Shown in pieces: positions 35,132 to 43,590 of a stretch of 64,000 nucleotides of DNA (the stretch's first letter is position 1; each line of letters begins with the position of its first letter). Below the pieces are notes generated by a model. It was not told where the DNA came from. It searched no databases and saw only the letters and a list, made by a program, of their open reading frames with translations. Source of the DNA: Afipia sp. (GTDB lineage: Bacteria; Pseudomonadota; Alphaproteobacteria; Rhizobiales; Xanthobacteraceae). The stretch covers positions 1-64,000 of the forward strand of contig JAFKEQ010000007.1 of assembly GCA_017308575.1 (NCBI GenBank), written 5' to 3'. The position numbers and the translations under genes were made by a program.

Positions 35132-37477
35132 ATGTCGAATTCTTCCACTTCCATTCCTGTCGCCACGCTGGGCACGCCGCGCATCGGCCCGCATCGCGAG
35201 CTGAAAACCGCGCTCGAAAGCTTCTGGTCCGGCAAGATCGACGAGGCTTCACTCGTCAAGACCGCCGCGCAGCTTCGCGCCGACAACTGGGCGCGTCAGA
35301 AGGCACGGGGCGTCACCGTGATCCCGTCGAATGATTTCTCGTTCTACGATCAGGTGCTCGACACCAGCGTGATGGTCGGCGCGATTCCGGACATCTACAA
35401 CTGGAAGGGCGGCCCGGTATCGCTGGCCACCTACTTCGCCATGGCCCGCGGATCGCAAGGCGACGCTGAAGCCTGCGAGCATGGCCATGCGCATCATCAT
35501 GGTCACGGCGCGCCCGCGCAGGAAATGACCAAATGGTTCGACACCAACTATCACTACATGGTGCCGGAATTATCCAGGACCCAGACCTTCGCGCTGTCTT
35601 CGACCAAGCCGATCGACGAATACAAGGAAGCCAAGGCGCTCGGCTATCAGACCCGCCCGGTGCTGGTCGGCCCGGTGACGTTCCTCAAGCTCGGCAAGAG
35701 CCACGACGCCTCGTTCAGCAACCTGTCGCTGTTGGACAGGCTCCTGCCGGTTTATGTCGACGTGCTGAAGCGCCTCGCCGCCGAGGGCGCGGAATGGGTG
35801 CAGATCGACGAGCCGGTTCTGGTGCTCGATCTCGACACCACCGCGCGCGATGCGTTGAAGAAGGCCTATGCCGATCTCGCGAAAGCCGTGCCGCAGATCA
35901 GGATCATGCTGAACACCTATTTCGGTGCGCTCGGCGACAATCTCGATACCGCGGTCTCGCTCCCGGTCGCAGGCCTGCATATCGACCTGATCCGCGCGCC
36001 GGAACAGCTTGAATCTGTACTCAAGGCGGTCAGGCCGGACATCGTGCTGTCACTCGGCGTGATCGACGGCCGCAATATCTGGCGTGCAAACCTGCCGGCG
36101 ATCCTCGACCGCATTGAACCGGTGGTCAAAGCGCGCGGCGCAGATCTTATCGAGATCACGCCGTCATGCTCGCTGCTGCATGTGCCGGTCGATCTCGATC
36201 GCGAAACCAGGCTCGATGCCGACCTCAAGAGCTGGCTCGCTTTCTCGCTGCAGAAGATGACCGAACTCTCCGTCCTCGGAAAGGCGCTGGCCAGTGGCCG
36301 CGACGCGGTGAAGGACGAACTCACTGCTTCCGCCGCCGCAGCAGCCGCACGCAGGACCTCGCTGAAGGTGCACAACAAGGCCGTCGCCGACCGCGTCGCC
36401 GCGATCACGGCGGACATGGCCAGCCGCCGCAGTCCTTTCGCCAAGCGCGCACAGATTCAACGTGCCCGCTTCAAGCTGCCGGCCTTCCCGACCACCACCA
36501 TCGGCTCGTTCCCGCAGACCAGCGAAGTGCGCAAGGCCCGCGCAGCCTTCACCAAGGGAACGATCAATCGGGCCGACTACGACCAGTTCCTGCGGGATGA
36601 GACCAAACGCACGGTCGCATGGCAGGAGGAAATCGGCCTCGACGTCCTGGTGCATGGCGAGTTCGAGCGCAACGACATGGTGCAGTATTTCGGCGAGCAG
36701 CTGTCCGGCTTCGCCTTCACCCAGCACGCCTGGGTGCAGAGCTACGGCTCGCGCTGCGTTCGTCCGCCGATCCTGTTCGGTGACGTCTCGCGGCCGAATC
36801 CGATGACGGTGGAATGGTGGAAGTATTCCCAGTCGCTGACCAAGCGTCCGATGAAGGGCATGCTGACGGGCCCCGTCACCATCCTCAACTGGTCGTTCGT
36901 GCGTGACGATATTCCGCGCAGCGAATCCTGCCGGCAGATTGCGCTCGCGATCCGTGATGAGGTCACCGATCTCGAAAAGGCCGGTGCGACCATGATCCAG
37001 ATCGACGAAGCTGCGCTCCGCGAAGGACTGCCGCTGCGGCGCTCCGAGTGGAAGAACTATCTCGACTGGGCGGTGGGCAGCTTCCGCATCACGGCGTCGG
37101 GCGTGGCGGATGAAACCCAGATCCACACCCATATGTGCTACTCGGAGTTCAACGACATCATCGACGCCATCGGCGCGATGGACGCCGACGTCATCTCCAT
37201 CGAAACCTCGCGCTCGAAGATGGAACTGCTCGACGCGTTCGTGACCTACAAATATCCGAACGAGATCGGCCCCGGCGTTTACGACATTCACTCGCCGCGC
37301 GTGCCGGATGTCGCGGAAATGACGGACCTCATCGCCAAGGCGCGGCGCACGCTTTCCCCGGAACAGATCTGGATCAATCCGGATTGCGGCCTCAAGACCC
37401 GCGGCTGGCCGGAAGTGCGGTCGGCGCTGGCCAACATGGTGGAAGCTGCACGGCAGGCGCGAAACGTGTCAGCTTGA
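35132..37477 (+). CDS. metE: Cobalamin-independent methionine synthase
   Basis: 781 residues. The zinc site is complete: THMCYSEF (His and Cys), the glutamate in SIETSRSKMELL and the cysteine in NPDCGLKTRGW. The N-terminal half carries NYHYMVPEL and the duplicated barrel. Residues 117-125 read HGHAHHHGH, a histidine-rich loop just before AQEMTKWFDTNYHYM where E. coli MetE has none. It transfers the methyl of 5-methyltetrahydropteroyl-triglutamate to homocysteine. The ATG at 35132 is preceded by GGGG; an ATG at 35096 is also in frame. A cobalamin riboswitch controls it. Confidence 0.96.
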   Translation: MSNSSTSIPVATLGTPRIGPHRELKTALESFWSGKIDEASLVKTAAQLRADNWARQKARGVTVIPSNDFSFYDQVLDTSVMVGAIPDIYNWKGGPVSLATYFAMARGSQGDAEACEHGHAHHHGHGAPAQEMTKWFDTNYHYMVPELSRTQTFALSSTKPIDEYKEAKALGYQTRPVLVGPVTFLKLGKSHDASFSNLSLLDRLLPVYVDVLKRLAAEGAEWVQIDEPVLVLDLDTTARDALKKAYADLAKAVPQIRIMLNTYFGALGDNLDTAVSLPVAGLHIDLIRAPEQLESVLKAVRPDIVLSLGVIDGRNIWRANLPAILDRIEPVVKARGADLIEITPSCSLLHVPVDLDRETRLDADLKSWLAFSLQKMTELSVLGKALASGRDAVKDELTASAAAAAARRTSLKVHNKAVADRVAAITADMASRRSPFAKRAQIQRARFKLPAFPTTTIGSFPQTSEVRKARAAFTKGTINRADYDQFLRDETKRTVAWQEEIGLDVLVHGEFERNDMVQYFGEQLSGFAFTQHAWVQSYGSRCVRPPILFGDVSRPNPMTVEWWKYSQSLTKRPMKGMLTGPVTILNWSFVRDDIPRSESCRQIALAIRDEVTDLEKAGATMIQIDEAALREGLPLRRSEWKNYLDWAVGSFRITASGVADETQIHTHMCYSEFNDIIDAIGAMDADVISIETSRSKMELLDAFVTYKYPNEIGPGVYDIHSPRVPDVAEMTDLIAKARRTLSPEQIWINPDCGLKTRGWPEVRSALANMVEAARQARNVSA

Positions 37478-37488
37478 TGATGAGGCTT

Positions 37489-37611
37489 CCCCCTCTCCCC
37501 GTTCTCACGGGGAGAGGGTTGGGGTGAGGGGCATGAAACAGACGCGAATGAAAGCGCCCCTCACCCGGACCGCTACGCGATCCGACCTCTCCCCGTAAAA
37601 CGGGGAGAGGT
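37489..37611. repeat. Dispersed palindromic repeat, family A, copy 2
   Basis: CCTCTCCCCGTTCTCACGGG with GAGAGGGTTGGGGTGAGGGG at the left is mirrored by CCCCTCACCCGGACCGCTAC and ACCTCTCCCCGTAAAACGGG at the right. It matches 9104-9250. It lies just after metE and may end its transcript and that of the convergent cytochrome gene. Confidence 0.8.
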
Positions 37612-37623
37612 AATAGGTCGCCC

Positions 37624-38016
37624 TTACTTCTTCTTCCCGTCGGCGCCGAACTGCTTGAGGAACGCCGTCAGATCCTTGATCTCTTCGTCCTTTTTGATGC
37701 CGGCGAACGCCATCTTGGTACCCGGAATCTTGGCCTTCGGGTCCTTGATGTATTCGGCAAAGGTTGCCTCGTCCCAAGTGATGCCCGACTTCTTGTTGGC
37801 ATCGGAATAGTTGTAGCCCGCAACGCTGCCGGAATGGCGTCCGATCAATCCGTTCAGTTCAGGACCGACGCCGTTCTTGGCCGTCTCTCCGACCTGGTGA
37901 CAGGCGCGGCATTTGGCGAAGGACTTCTCGCCTGCTGCGACATCCTGCGCGTGTGCGGAAGAGACGGAGGCCATGGCAATGAACGAGAGCGTGGCGAAGA
38001 TCAAACGTGTTGTCAT
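37624..38016 (-). CDS. Class I cytochrome c (c2/c550 type)
   Basis: 130 residues with a Sec signal (MTTRLIFATLSFIAMASVSS to AHAQ). The heme motif is CRACH, and the axial methionine is in IPGTKMAFAGIKK. The mitochondrial-like blocks GPELNGLIGRHSGSVAGYNY and TAFLKQF are present. The ATG at 38016 has AAGGG upstream; a TTG two codons earlier is less likely. It is the last gene of the leftward sox gene group and is a natural electron acceptor for the Sox cytochromes, carrying electrons to a terminal oxidase. Confidence 0.9.
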   Translation of the reverse strand: MTTRLIFATLSFIAMASVSSAHAQDVAAGEKSFAKCRACHQVGETAKNGVGPELNGLIGRHSGSVAGYNYSDANKKSGITWDEATFAEYIKDPKAKIPGTKMAFAGIKKDEEIKDLTAFLKQFGADGKKK

Positions 38017-38103
38017 TTTCAAACCCTTGAAGCGAGTGCGAACGATTGAACATACGAAACGAGCGGGCGGCAGCCGGAACGATGCTTCGGCCGCCAGATA
38101 GAC

Positions 38104-38622
38104 CTAGCCCACTTTGAGATAGGCAAACCCCTTGGACTGGAGCACCGCGACCGTCGCGACGCCCGACGGCACGAAGCTGATGAACGGCGCGTCCTTCACC
38201 TTGGCCTTGTCGAGCTTCAGGCGCTTGAAGGTGATTTCGCACAGATGAACCTTGAGGCCGTTCTTGGCGAGCGCGGTCGCCCGTTCGAACAGCGCCGGAT
38301 CGAGAGTCTCGTCCTTCCACGGCGAGCCTTCCAGCGAACTGAGGAAGAATTTCACCGCCGCGCTATGCGCAACAATGACCAGTTGCAGGCTGAACGGATC
38401 GGCGCCGTAGACCGAATAGTGATTGGAAATGTTGTTGAGCGTCTGGGCGAAGCGCTCCGGCGCGCCGTAGTCGCAGTGATAGAGACACGCGACATCCGCC
38501 TCTTTCTTCAGGTCGGTCATGGCCAGCGCCTGCGGTGCGGCCTGCGCCGAAGCGGCAACGAGGCCACCGGCGGCCCCGACAAGAAGGCTTCGTCGCGTGG
38601 TTGAAAGCGTGCTGTCCGTCAT
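38104..38622 (-). CDS. Exported DsrE-family protein
   Basis: 172 residues with a Tat signal (TTRRSLLVGAAGGLVAASAQ). The remainder resembles DsrE/DsrF-like sulfur-relay folds: LQLVIVAHSAAVKFFLSSLE and GLKVHLCEITFKRL, with a cysteine at the usual place. The strong GGAGG site fixes the ATG at 38622. Lying between soxD and the cytochrome gene, it may bind or shuttle a persulfide sulfur in the periplasm. That role is inferred from family and position. Confidence 0.78.
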   Translation of the reverse strand: MTDSTLSTTRRSLLVGAAGGLVAASAQAAPQALAMTDLKKEADVACLYHCDYGAPERFAQTLNNISNHYSVYGADPFSLQLVIVAHSAAVKFFLSSLEGSPWKDETLDPALFERATALAKNGLKVHLCEITFKRLKLDKAKVKDAPFISFVPSGVATVAVLQSKGFAYLKVG

Positions 38623-38761
38623 GACAATCCTCCGTGGAAATTAAGAACCTTTCTAACCTATTCCCCCGGCGAAAGTCGCCCCGGTTCTCAAGATTTCCGC
38701 CACCGCAACCTGGCCAAAATCCGTGAGCCGGCGGAAACCATACCAGCCCACCATCGTTTCA

Positions 38762-39466
38762 TCACTCGACCTTCGGCCCGGATTTATCGTCCGGCGTCAC
38801 GTCGACCGACATGGCGCGGCCGGTCACCTTCGGCTCGGCGCGGCAATTGGCCATGCATGGATCTTTCTTCCAGAACTGCTTTTCGGAGGTCTCGCGGTCG
38901 TCATCAAAGAAGGCCGTGGCATTCGGCATCTTGATGGAGGCGAGATTCTTCTCGTTCAGCTCGAAGTTCTCATCCTTGATGATGTCATTCATGCTGAGAA
39001 GATAGGCCGTCAGAGCATAGATATCGTCGGTCGAGAGCGAGCGGGCATTGCCGTAGGGCATCGCGCGCTGGATGTAATCGAACACCGTCGACACATCCGG
39101 CCAGAACGAACCGATGGTCTTGTCGGGCCGGTCCGCCTTTAGCGTCCCCTGTCCACCCGCAAGCACCGGCCAGCGCCCCGCGCCTTCGCCGAATTCGCCG
39201 TGGCAGGTTGCGCACTGCGCCTGAAAGATCGCATCGCCCTGCTTGGCGGTGCCCTTTCCGACCGGAAGCCCCTGACCGTCCGGCCGCACGTCGGTGTCCC
39301 ATGCCTTGATTTCTTCCGGCAAGGCGACGCGGCCGAGCCCAAGCTTCGGCGGAGTCTTCGCTGTATCGCGCGCGGCGATCTGCTGTGCCGATGTTGCCGC
39401 GATGGTGAAGGCCGCCGTGCCGCCGCACAGCAGCGCAAGGGCCAGCAGCTTAGCCAATCTCGACAT
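38762..39466 (-). CDS. soxD: SoxD-type cytochrome c subunit of sulfur dehydrogenase
   Basis: 234 residues with a signal peptide and one heme motif, CATCH (Cys85, Cys88, His89). Typical lines are LPVGKGTAKQGDAIFQAQCA and SVFDYIQRAMP-like VFDYIQRAMPYGNARSLSTD. It has a single CxxCH, whereas the Paracoccus SoxD I know of is longer and diheme. The C-terminal cysteine pair in DPCMANC is not a heme site. The start overlaps the soxC stop by 17 nt. With SoxC it oxidises the sulfane sulfur bound to SoxY. Confidence 0.88.
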   Translation of the reverse strand: MSRLAKLLALALLCGGTAAFTIAATSAQQIAARDTAKTPPKLGLGRVALPEEIKAWDTDVRPDGQGLPVGKGTAKQGDAIFQAQCATCHGEFGEGAGRWPVLAGGQGTLKADRPDKTIGSFWPDVSTVFDYIQRAMPYGNARSLSTDDIYALTAYLLSMNDIIKDENFELNEKNLASIKMPNATAFFDDDRETSEKQFWKKDPCMANCRAEPKVTGRAMSVDVTPDDKSGPKVE

Positions 39467-40721
39467 TTTCAGTCTCCCCGCTTGAGCGCACCAGCCAGGT
39501 CTGAATGCCGTTGTTGTGATAGATCGAATTGACGCCGCGCACCTTGCGCAGCTCATCCTTCGACGGCTGCACGTAGCCTGTGGAATCCATCGCGCGGGAC
39601 TGGATCATCATCTCATGTCCGTTCCAGTCGAAATCGACATAGAACCGCACGAGAGATTTATCGAACACCGGCCCGTCGATCCGCGCGGTCTGCCAGTTGC
39701 GGCCGCCATCCATCGAAACGTCCACACGCTTGACCGTGCCGCGGCCCGACCATGCGAACCCGCTGAGTACGTTACGTCCCTTGTATTTCAGCGGCGCCTG
39801 CGGCGACGGATTGGTAACAATGGACTTCGCGTCCATGACGAACGTGTGCTTGCGCGAGCGACCGTCCGCGAGAAGGTCGGTGTATTTCGATGTCTCTTCG
39901 CGCGTCTGCCACGGCTGGTCGCCCACTTCGATGCGGCGCAGCCACTTCACCCAGAGATTGCCTTCCCATCCCGGAATGACCGCACGCAGCGGATAGCCCT
40001 GCTCGGGCCGCAGCGCCTCGCCATTCATGCCGAAGGCGATCATGCAATCGTCCAGCGCCTTGTCGATCGGAAGCGAACGGTTCATGCCCGCGGCATCCGC
40101 GCCTTCCAGCATCAACCATTTCGCGTTCGGCTTGATACCGGCTTCGTCCAGCACGGTCTTCAGCGTCACGCCGGTGTACATCACGTTGTGCACCATGCCG
40201 TGGGTGAACTGGCAGCCGTTGAGCTGCGCGCCGCGCCACTCCATGCCGGAATTCGCCGCGCATTCGAGAAAATGAATCTTGTTCACGCGCGGCATGCGCT
40301 TGAGATCGTCCATGGTGAACACGAGCGGCTTGTCCACGAGGCCGTTGATCATCAGCCGGTGATCGGCGGGATTGATCTCCGCGACGCCCGAATGATGCCG
40401 CTCGAAGCACAGGCCCGACGGCGTGATGATGCCGTCGAGTTCGTGCAGCGGCGTGAAGTTCACGGACGATTCCGGCGATGCCGTCAGCCACGACACATCG
40501 CGGCGGACCACGTTCTTCTCGAACTTCGAGGGCATGCCGTAAGGCGTCTTCTGGACGCCGTCGCCGAGATAGCGATTCCAGTCCTGTACCTCGGTGATCG
40601 CCGGATCAGGTTTGGCGCTCTCGGCCTTCGCGGGAAGCGACGACAGCGCAGCGCCCGCGCCTGCAAGACCGCTCAGGAAGCGGCGGCGATTGAGCGTATC
40701 CGTGGATGATGTGCCACTCAT
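39450..40721 (-). CDS. soxC: SoxC, molybdenum subunit of sulfur dehydrogenase
   Basis: 423 residues. A Tat signal (NRRRFLSGLAGAGAALSSLP) is followed by a sulfite-oxidase fold. The molybdenum-site cysteine is in HFLECAANSGMEWRGAQLNG, and GYPLRAVIPGWEGNLWVKWL and the dimerisation domain follow. The Tat signal fits export of a folded molybdenum cofactor protein. It is coupled to soxD by overlap and follows soxB by 77 nt. Confidence 0.95.
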   Translation of the reverse strand: MSGTSSTDTLNRRRFLSGLAGAGAALSSLPAKAESAKPDPAITEVQDWNRYLGDGVQKTPYGMPSKFEKNVVRRDVSWLTASPESSVNFTPLHELDGIITPSGLCFERHHSGVAEINPADHRLMINGLVDKPLVFTMDDLKRMPRVNKIHFLECAANSGMEWRGAQLNGCQFTHGMVHNVMYTGVTLKTVLDEAGIKPNAKWLMLEGADAAGMNRSLPIDKALDDCMIAFGMNGEALRPEQGYPLRAVIPGWEGNLWVKWLRRIEVGDQPWQTREETSKYTDLLADGRSRKHTFVMDAKSIVTNPSPQAPLKYKGRNVLSGFAWSGRGTVKRVDVSMDGGRNWQTARIDGPVFDKSLVRFYVDFDWNGHEMMIQSRAMDSTGYVQPSKDELRKVRGVNSIYHNNGIQTWLVRSSGETENVEIG

Positions 40722-40798
40722 GGGGACGCCTTTATCTCTCTATTTATCCCGATATGTGAATATGTTGGTCGCAACTTCACGCACGAATGCCGGCGCCA

Positions 40799-42496
40799 TC
40801 AGGCGCCGGAGACTTTCACCGCCGTGTTCGGCGCGATCTTCACCGCGCCGCGCTTGGAAATATGCGCCGACACCACGTCCCAGATCGGCGGGCCCTGCGT
40901 GCCTTCGTTGACGCTGGCCCAGCCCGCGACGGTGTAGGTCTTCGCCGCATCGATCGGCTTGCCGGATTTCAGATGCGTCAGATCGGAGATGCGCGAGCCC
41001 ATCGATTTCGACACATCGATGGCGTAGCCCATGCCGCCGATACGGACCATGTCGCCGCCACCCTGGAAGTAAGGATCGGGGTGGAAGATGTTGTCGGCGA
41101 CGTCTTCCAGCACTTCCTTGATCTGCGCGCCGGTCATCTGGTTGCGGTAGCAGTTCGGATAGGTGATCGCGGTGGCGTTGGTGATGTCTTCCCATGTGAT
41201 CGCATCGCCGGGGATCAGCGTTTCGCCCCAGCGGAAGCCAGGCGACAGCGCGATTTCCGCATCGCGCTCCGCCATCATCGCGTCGCAGATCAGATCGTCG
41301 AACGTGCCGTTGAAATTGCCGCGGCGGTAGAGCAGCGATTCCGTGGTGCCGATCTTGCGCGCCAGATCCTTCGCGAACGGCGCCCTCACCTTCTCGACCA
41401 ACGCGGTCATCGCCGCATCCGGCTTGATGGCGTCGGCGAACACCGGCATCAGCTTGTAGCGGACGCCGGTCACCTTCTTGTCCTTCACCTCGATATCGAG
41501 GCGCGAGACGAACTTGCCGTGCGAGCCTGCTGCCACCAGCACAGTCTCGCCAACCTTGATCAGGCCCGGCATCGCATCATGCGTATGCGCGGTGAGAATC
41601 ACGTCGATGCCCTTGACGCGGCCCGCGAGCTTGCGATCGACGTCGAACCCGTCATGCGACAGCAGCACCACGACGTCCGCACCCGCGGCGCGCGCTTCAT
41701 CCACCTGCTTCTGCATGTCCTCTTCGCGGATGCCGAATTCCCATTTCGGGAACATCCAGCGCGGATTGGCCACCGCGGTGCGCGGCAACGCCTGTCCGAT
41801 CACGGCGATCTTCGCGCCGCCCTTCTCGAACATCTTGCGCGCCTCGAAGACAGGCTCCTGCCATTCGTTGTCGCGCACGTTCTGCGCAAGGAAGGCGAAG
41901 GACGATTTGTCCGCGATCTCCTTCAGCCGGTCCGCGCCGTAGGTGAATTCCCAGTGCCCGGTCATCGCGTCGAGCTTCAGCCCCGACAGCACATCGACCA
42001 TGTCCTGCGCCTTGGTCTGCAGCGAGGTCCAGCTTCCCTGCATGGCATCACCGCCATCGAGCAGCAGCACCTTGTCCTCGCCGCGCTCGGCGCGCACCGC
42101 GTTCACGAGCGTCGCGATGCGGTCCATGCCGCCCATGCGGCCGTAGTTGCGCGCCAGCGAGACGAAATCATCGGCCGTCAGCGCATAGGCGTCCGCCGAT
42201 CCGGTTGCGATGTTGAAGTATTTCCTGAACTCCGCGTCGGTGAGATGCGGCGGCAATCCCCGATCCGCGCCGACGCCGAGATTGACCGACGGTTCGCGGA
42301 AGTACAGCGGCATGAGCTGAGCATGCGTGTCCGCGATGTAGAGAATGGTCACCGTGCCGAGCGGATCGAACTTGAGAATATCCGCCTGGGTCAGCTTCTG
42401 CTGGGCCGCAACGCGCCCCAGCGGGCCAAGTCCGCTTCCGATCGTCAGCGCGGACGCAGCCGCCGTCGCTTGCAGGAAATCCCGCCTCGATATCAT
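40799..42496 (-). CDS. soxB: SoxB thiosulfohydrolase
   Basis: 565 residues. Tat signal ISRRDFLQATAAASALTIG; dimanganese-site motifs ILYIADTHAQLMPLYFREP, LLLDGGDAMQGSWTS, GHWEFTYG, LLSHDGFDVDRKLA and LTAHTHDAMP. It is the family that releases sulfate from the SoxY-bound thiosulfate adduct by hydrolysis. The ATG at 42496 has GGGTGGA upstream. It lies between soxZ and soxC in the usual sox order. Confidence 0.97.
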   Translation of the reverse strand: MISRRDFLQATAAASALTIGSGLGPLGRVAAQQKLTQADILKFDPLGTVTILYIADTHAQLMPLYFREPSVNLGVGADRGLPPHLTDAEFRKYFNIATGSADAYALTADDFVSLARNYGRMGGMDRIATLVNAVRAERGEDKVLLLDGGDAMQGSWTSLQTKAQDMVDVLSGLKLDAMTGHWEFTYGADRLKEIADKSSFAFLAQNVRDNEWQEPVFEARKMFEKGGAKIAVIGQALPRTAVANPRWMFPKWEFGIREEDMQKQVDEARAAGADVVVLLSHDGFDVDRKLAGRVKGIDVILTAHTHDAMPGLIKVGETVLVAAGSHGKFVSRLDIEVKDKKVTGVRYKLMPVFADAIKPDAAMTALVEKVRAPFAKDLARKIGTTESLLYRRGNFNGTFDDLICDAMMAERDAEIALSPGFRWGETLIPGDAITWEDITNATAITYPNCYRNQMTGAQIKEVLEDVADNIFHPDPYFQGGGDMVRIGGMGYAIDVSKSMGSRISDLTHLKSGKPIDAAKTYTVAGWASVNEGTQGPPIWDVVSAHISKRGAVKIAPNTAVKVSGA

Positions 42497-42575
42497 CGGT
42501 CCACCCTTGGTCCCTGCGCGGGACGATTTTTCAGATGCTTCGTTCGCGCGCGGCATAACGCCGCGCGCAGAAAGA

Positions 42576-42902
42576 TCAGCCGACGGTCAGCTTGTTCTTC
42601 GCGGTGTATTCCGAACCGTCATCATCCTTCCACGTGAAGGTGAACTCGCCGGTTTCGGACGCCTTGTAGAAGAACGACTGATACGGATTGGCCGAGATTG
42701 CTGGATTCCAGTCCGCCTCGAACACCGGCTTGCCGTTGAAGGTCGCGGTGAACTTGTTGATGATCTTGCGCGGCACGACCTTGCCGGACGAATCCTTGCG
42801 CTGCCCCGATTCCATCTCGTGCGAGATGAGGGTCTTGATTTCGATCAGTTCGCCCGCTTTTGCCGTGGCAGGAACGCGAACGCGCGGTGTGGGTGTGGCC
42901 AT
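42576..42902 (-). CDS. soxZ: SoxZ sulfur carrier partner
   Basis: 108 residues, beginning MATPTPRVRVPATAKAGELI, without a signal peptide; SoxZ is exported with SoxY through the Tat system. ISHEMESGQRKDSSGKVVPR and the immunoglobulin-like strands ending FTWKDDDGSEYTAKN are diagnostic. The ATG at 42902 has GAGGA upstream. It is 43 nt after soxY. Confidence 0.96.
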   Translation of the reverse strand: MATPTPRVRVPATAKAGELIEIKTLISHEMESGQRKDSSGKVVPRKIINKFTATFNGKPVFEADWNPAISANPYQSFFYKASETGEFTFTWKDDDGSEYTAKNKLTVG

Positions 42903-42945
42903 GGGAATAATCCTCGCCTGAATTGTTTTTCTGTCGAAGCCGCGA

Positions 42946-43410
42946 TCAGCCGCCGCAGCCGCCGATGGTGACCTTGATGTTGGCCTTCGTCGTGTGAAGG
43001 GTGCCGTTCGACATCTCCGCGATGCAGACGATGTTCTGCGTCTGCGCGAGGCGCATGCGCGTCGAGGCAGCGGCCTTGCCGCTGGACGGCGTGAACTTGT
43101 AGCTGACGACACCCGGCAGCGGATTGCCGTCGGCGAACACGTGAACGGCCTTCACGTAATCCTTTTCGGTCATCGGGCTTTCGACTTCGACGTTGATCGG
43201 AACGACAAGGCCGTTCTCTGCGATCTCCGGCACGTCGAGCTTGACCTTGCCGCTTTCGAGTTTCTTGTCGCCGTACAGCTTCTTGATCTCGGCGGCGACC
43301 ATACCTTCGTCCGCAAACACCATCTTTGGCGCAAGGAACGCGGCAAGACCTGCAATTGCTGCAAGCGCGAAGGTTTCGCGGCGGGTTGGTTCAACAGGCT
43401 TCATAATCAT
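42946..43410 (-). CDS. soxY: SoxY sulfur carrier protein
   Basis: 154 residues. Tat signal TRRETFALAAIAGLAAFLAP, and the C-terminus ends in GGCGG, with Cys152 as the swinging-arm cysteine that carries the sulfur substrate. The ATG at 43410 has GGAGG 10 nt upstream; a second ATG is two codons on. It is the first gene of soxY-Z-B-C-D and starts opposite soxA. Confidence 0.97.
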   Translation of the reverse strand: MIMKPVEPTRRETFALAAIAGLAAFLAPKMVFADEGMVAAEIKKLYGDKKLESGKVKLDVPEIAENGLVVPINVEVESPMTEKDYVKAVHVFADGNPLPGVVSYKFTPSSGKAAASTRMRLAQTQNIVCIAEMSNGTLHTTKANIKVTIGGCGG

Positions 43411-43442
43411 CGGTCGTTATCCTCCAGCAGGGAGTCTTTAGC

Positions 43443-43471
43443 ATCCCTTGACGATAGTATCCCTTGACGAT
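43443..43471. repeat. Tandem repeat in the soxY leader
   Basis: ATCCCTTGACGAT occurs at 43443-43455 and 43459-43471, a 16-bp period. It lies between the soxY start and its candidate -10, so it would be transcribed in the leader or form part of a regulator site. Confidence 0.6.
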
Positions 43472-43504
43472 CCCAAGTGTGATCTATCATGATCCGCACA
43501 CATC

Positions 43505-43510
43505 ATTATA
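43505..43510 (-). promoter_or_regulatory. Candidate -10 element for soxY
   Basis: Read leftward, TATAAT lies next to the ATTC-N8-GAAT site at 43510-43525. The site would fill the spacer between -10 and -35, so a bound repressor would block RNA polymerase. No consensus -35 is visible. Confidence 0.5.
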
Positions 43511-43525
43511 TTCTTTTTTCTGAAT
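43510..43525. promoter_or_regulatory. ATTC-N8-GAAT operator candidate for SoxR
   Basis: ATTCTTTTTTCTGAAT has the exact ATTC-N8-GAAT form described for SqrR/BigR-type persulfide-sensing ArsR repressors. It lies 66 nt before soxA and 100 nt before soxY, between the divergent operons. The regulator of this family is encoded at 48289. Confidence 0.7.
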
Positions 43526-43590
43526 GTAAAGATAATCTAAGCTGGGACCGGAAGGACTGCACAGACGGTCTGACGGATGGAGGAAACAAG

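Noticed and set aside
40484..40666. Possible tRNA or small RNA genes across the window
   Set aside because: No cloverleaf with conserved TTCGA and CCA-end context was seen in any gap, and no CRISPR-like spacing of repeats occurs.
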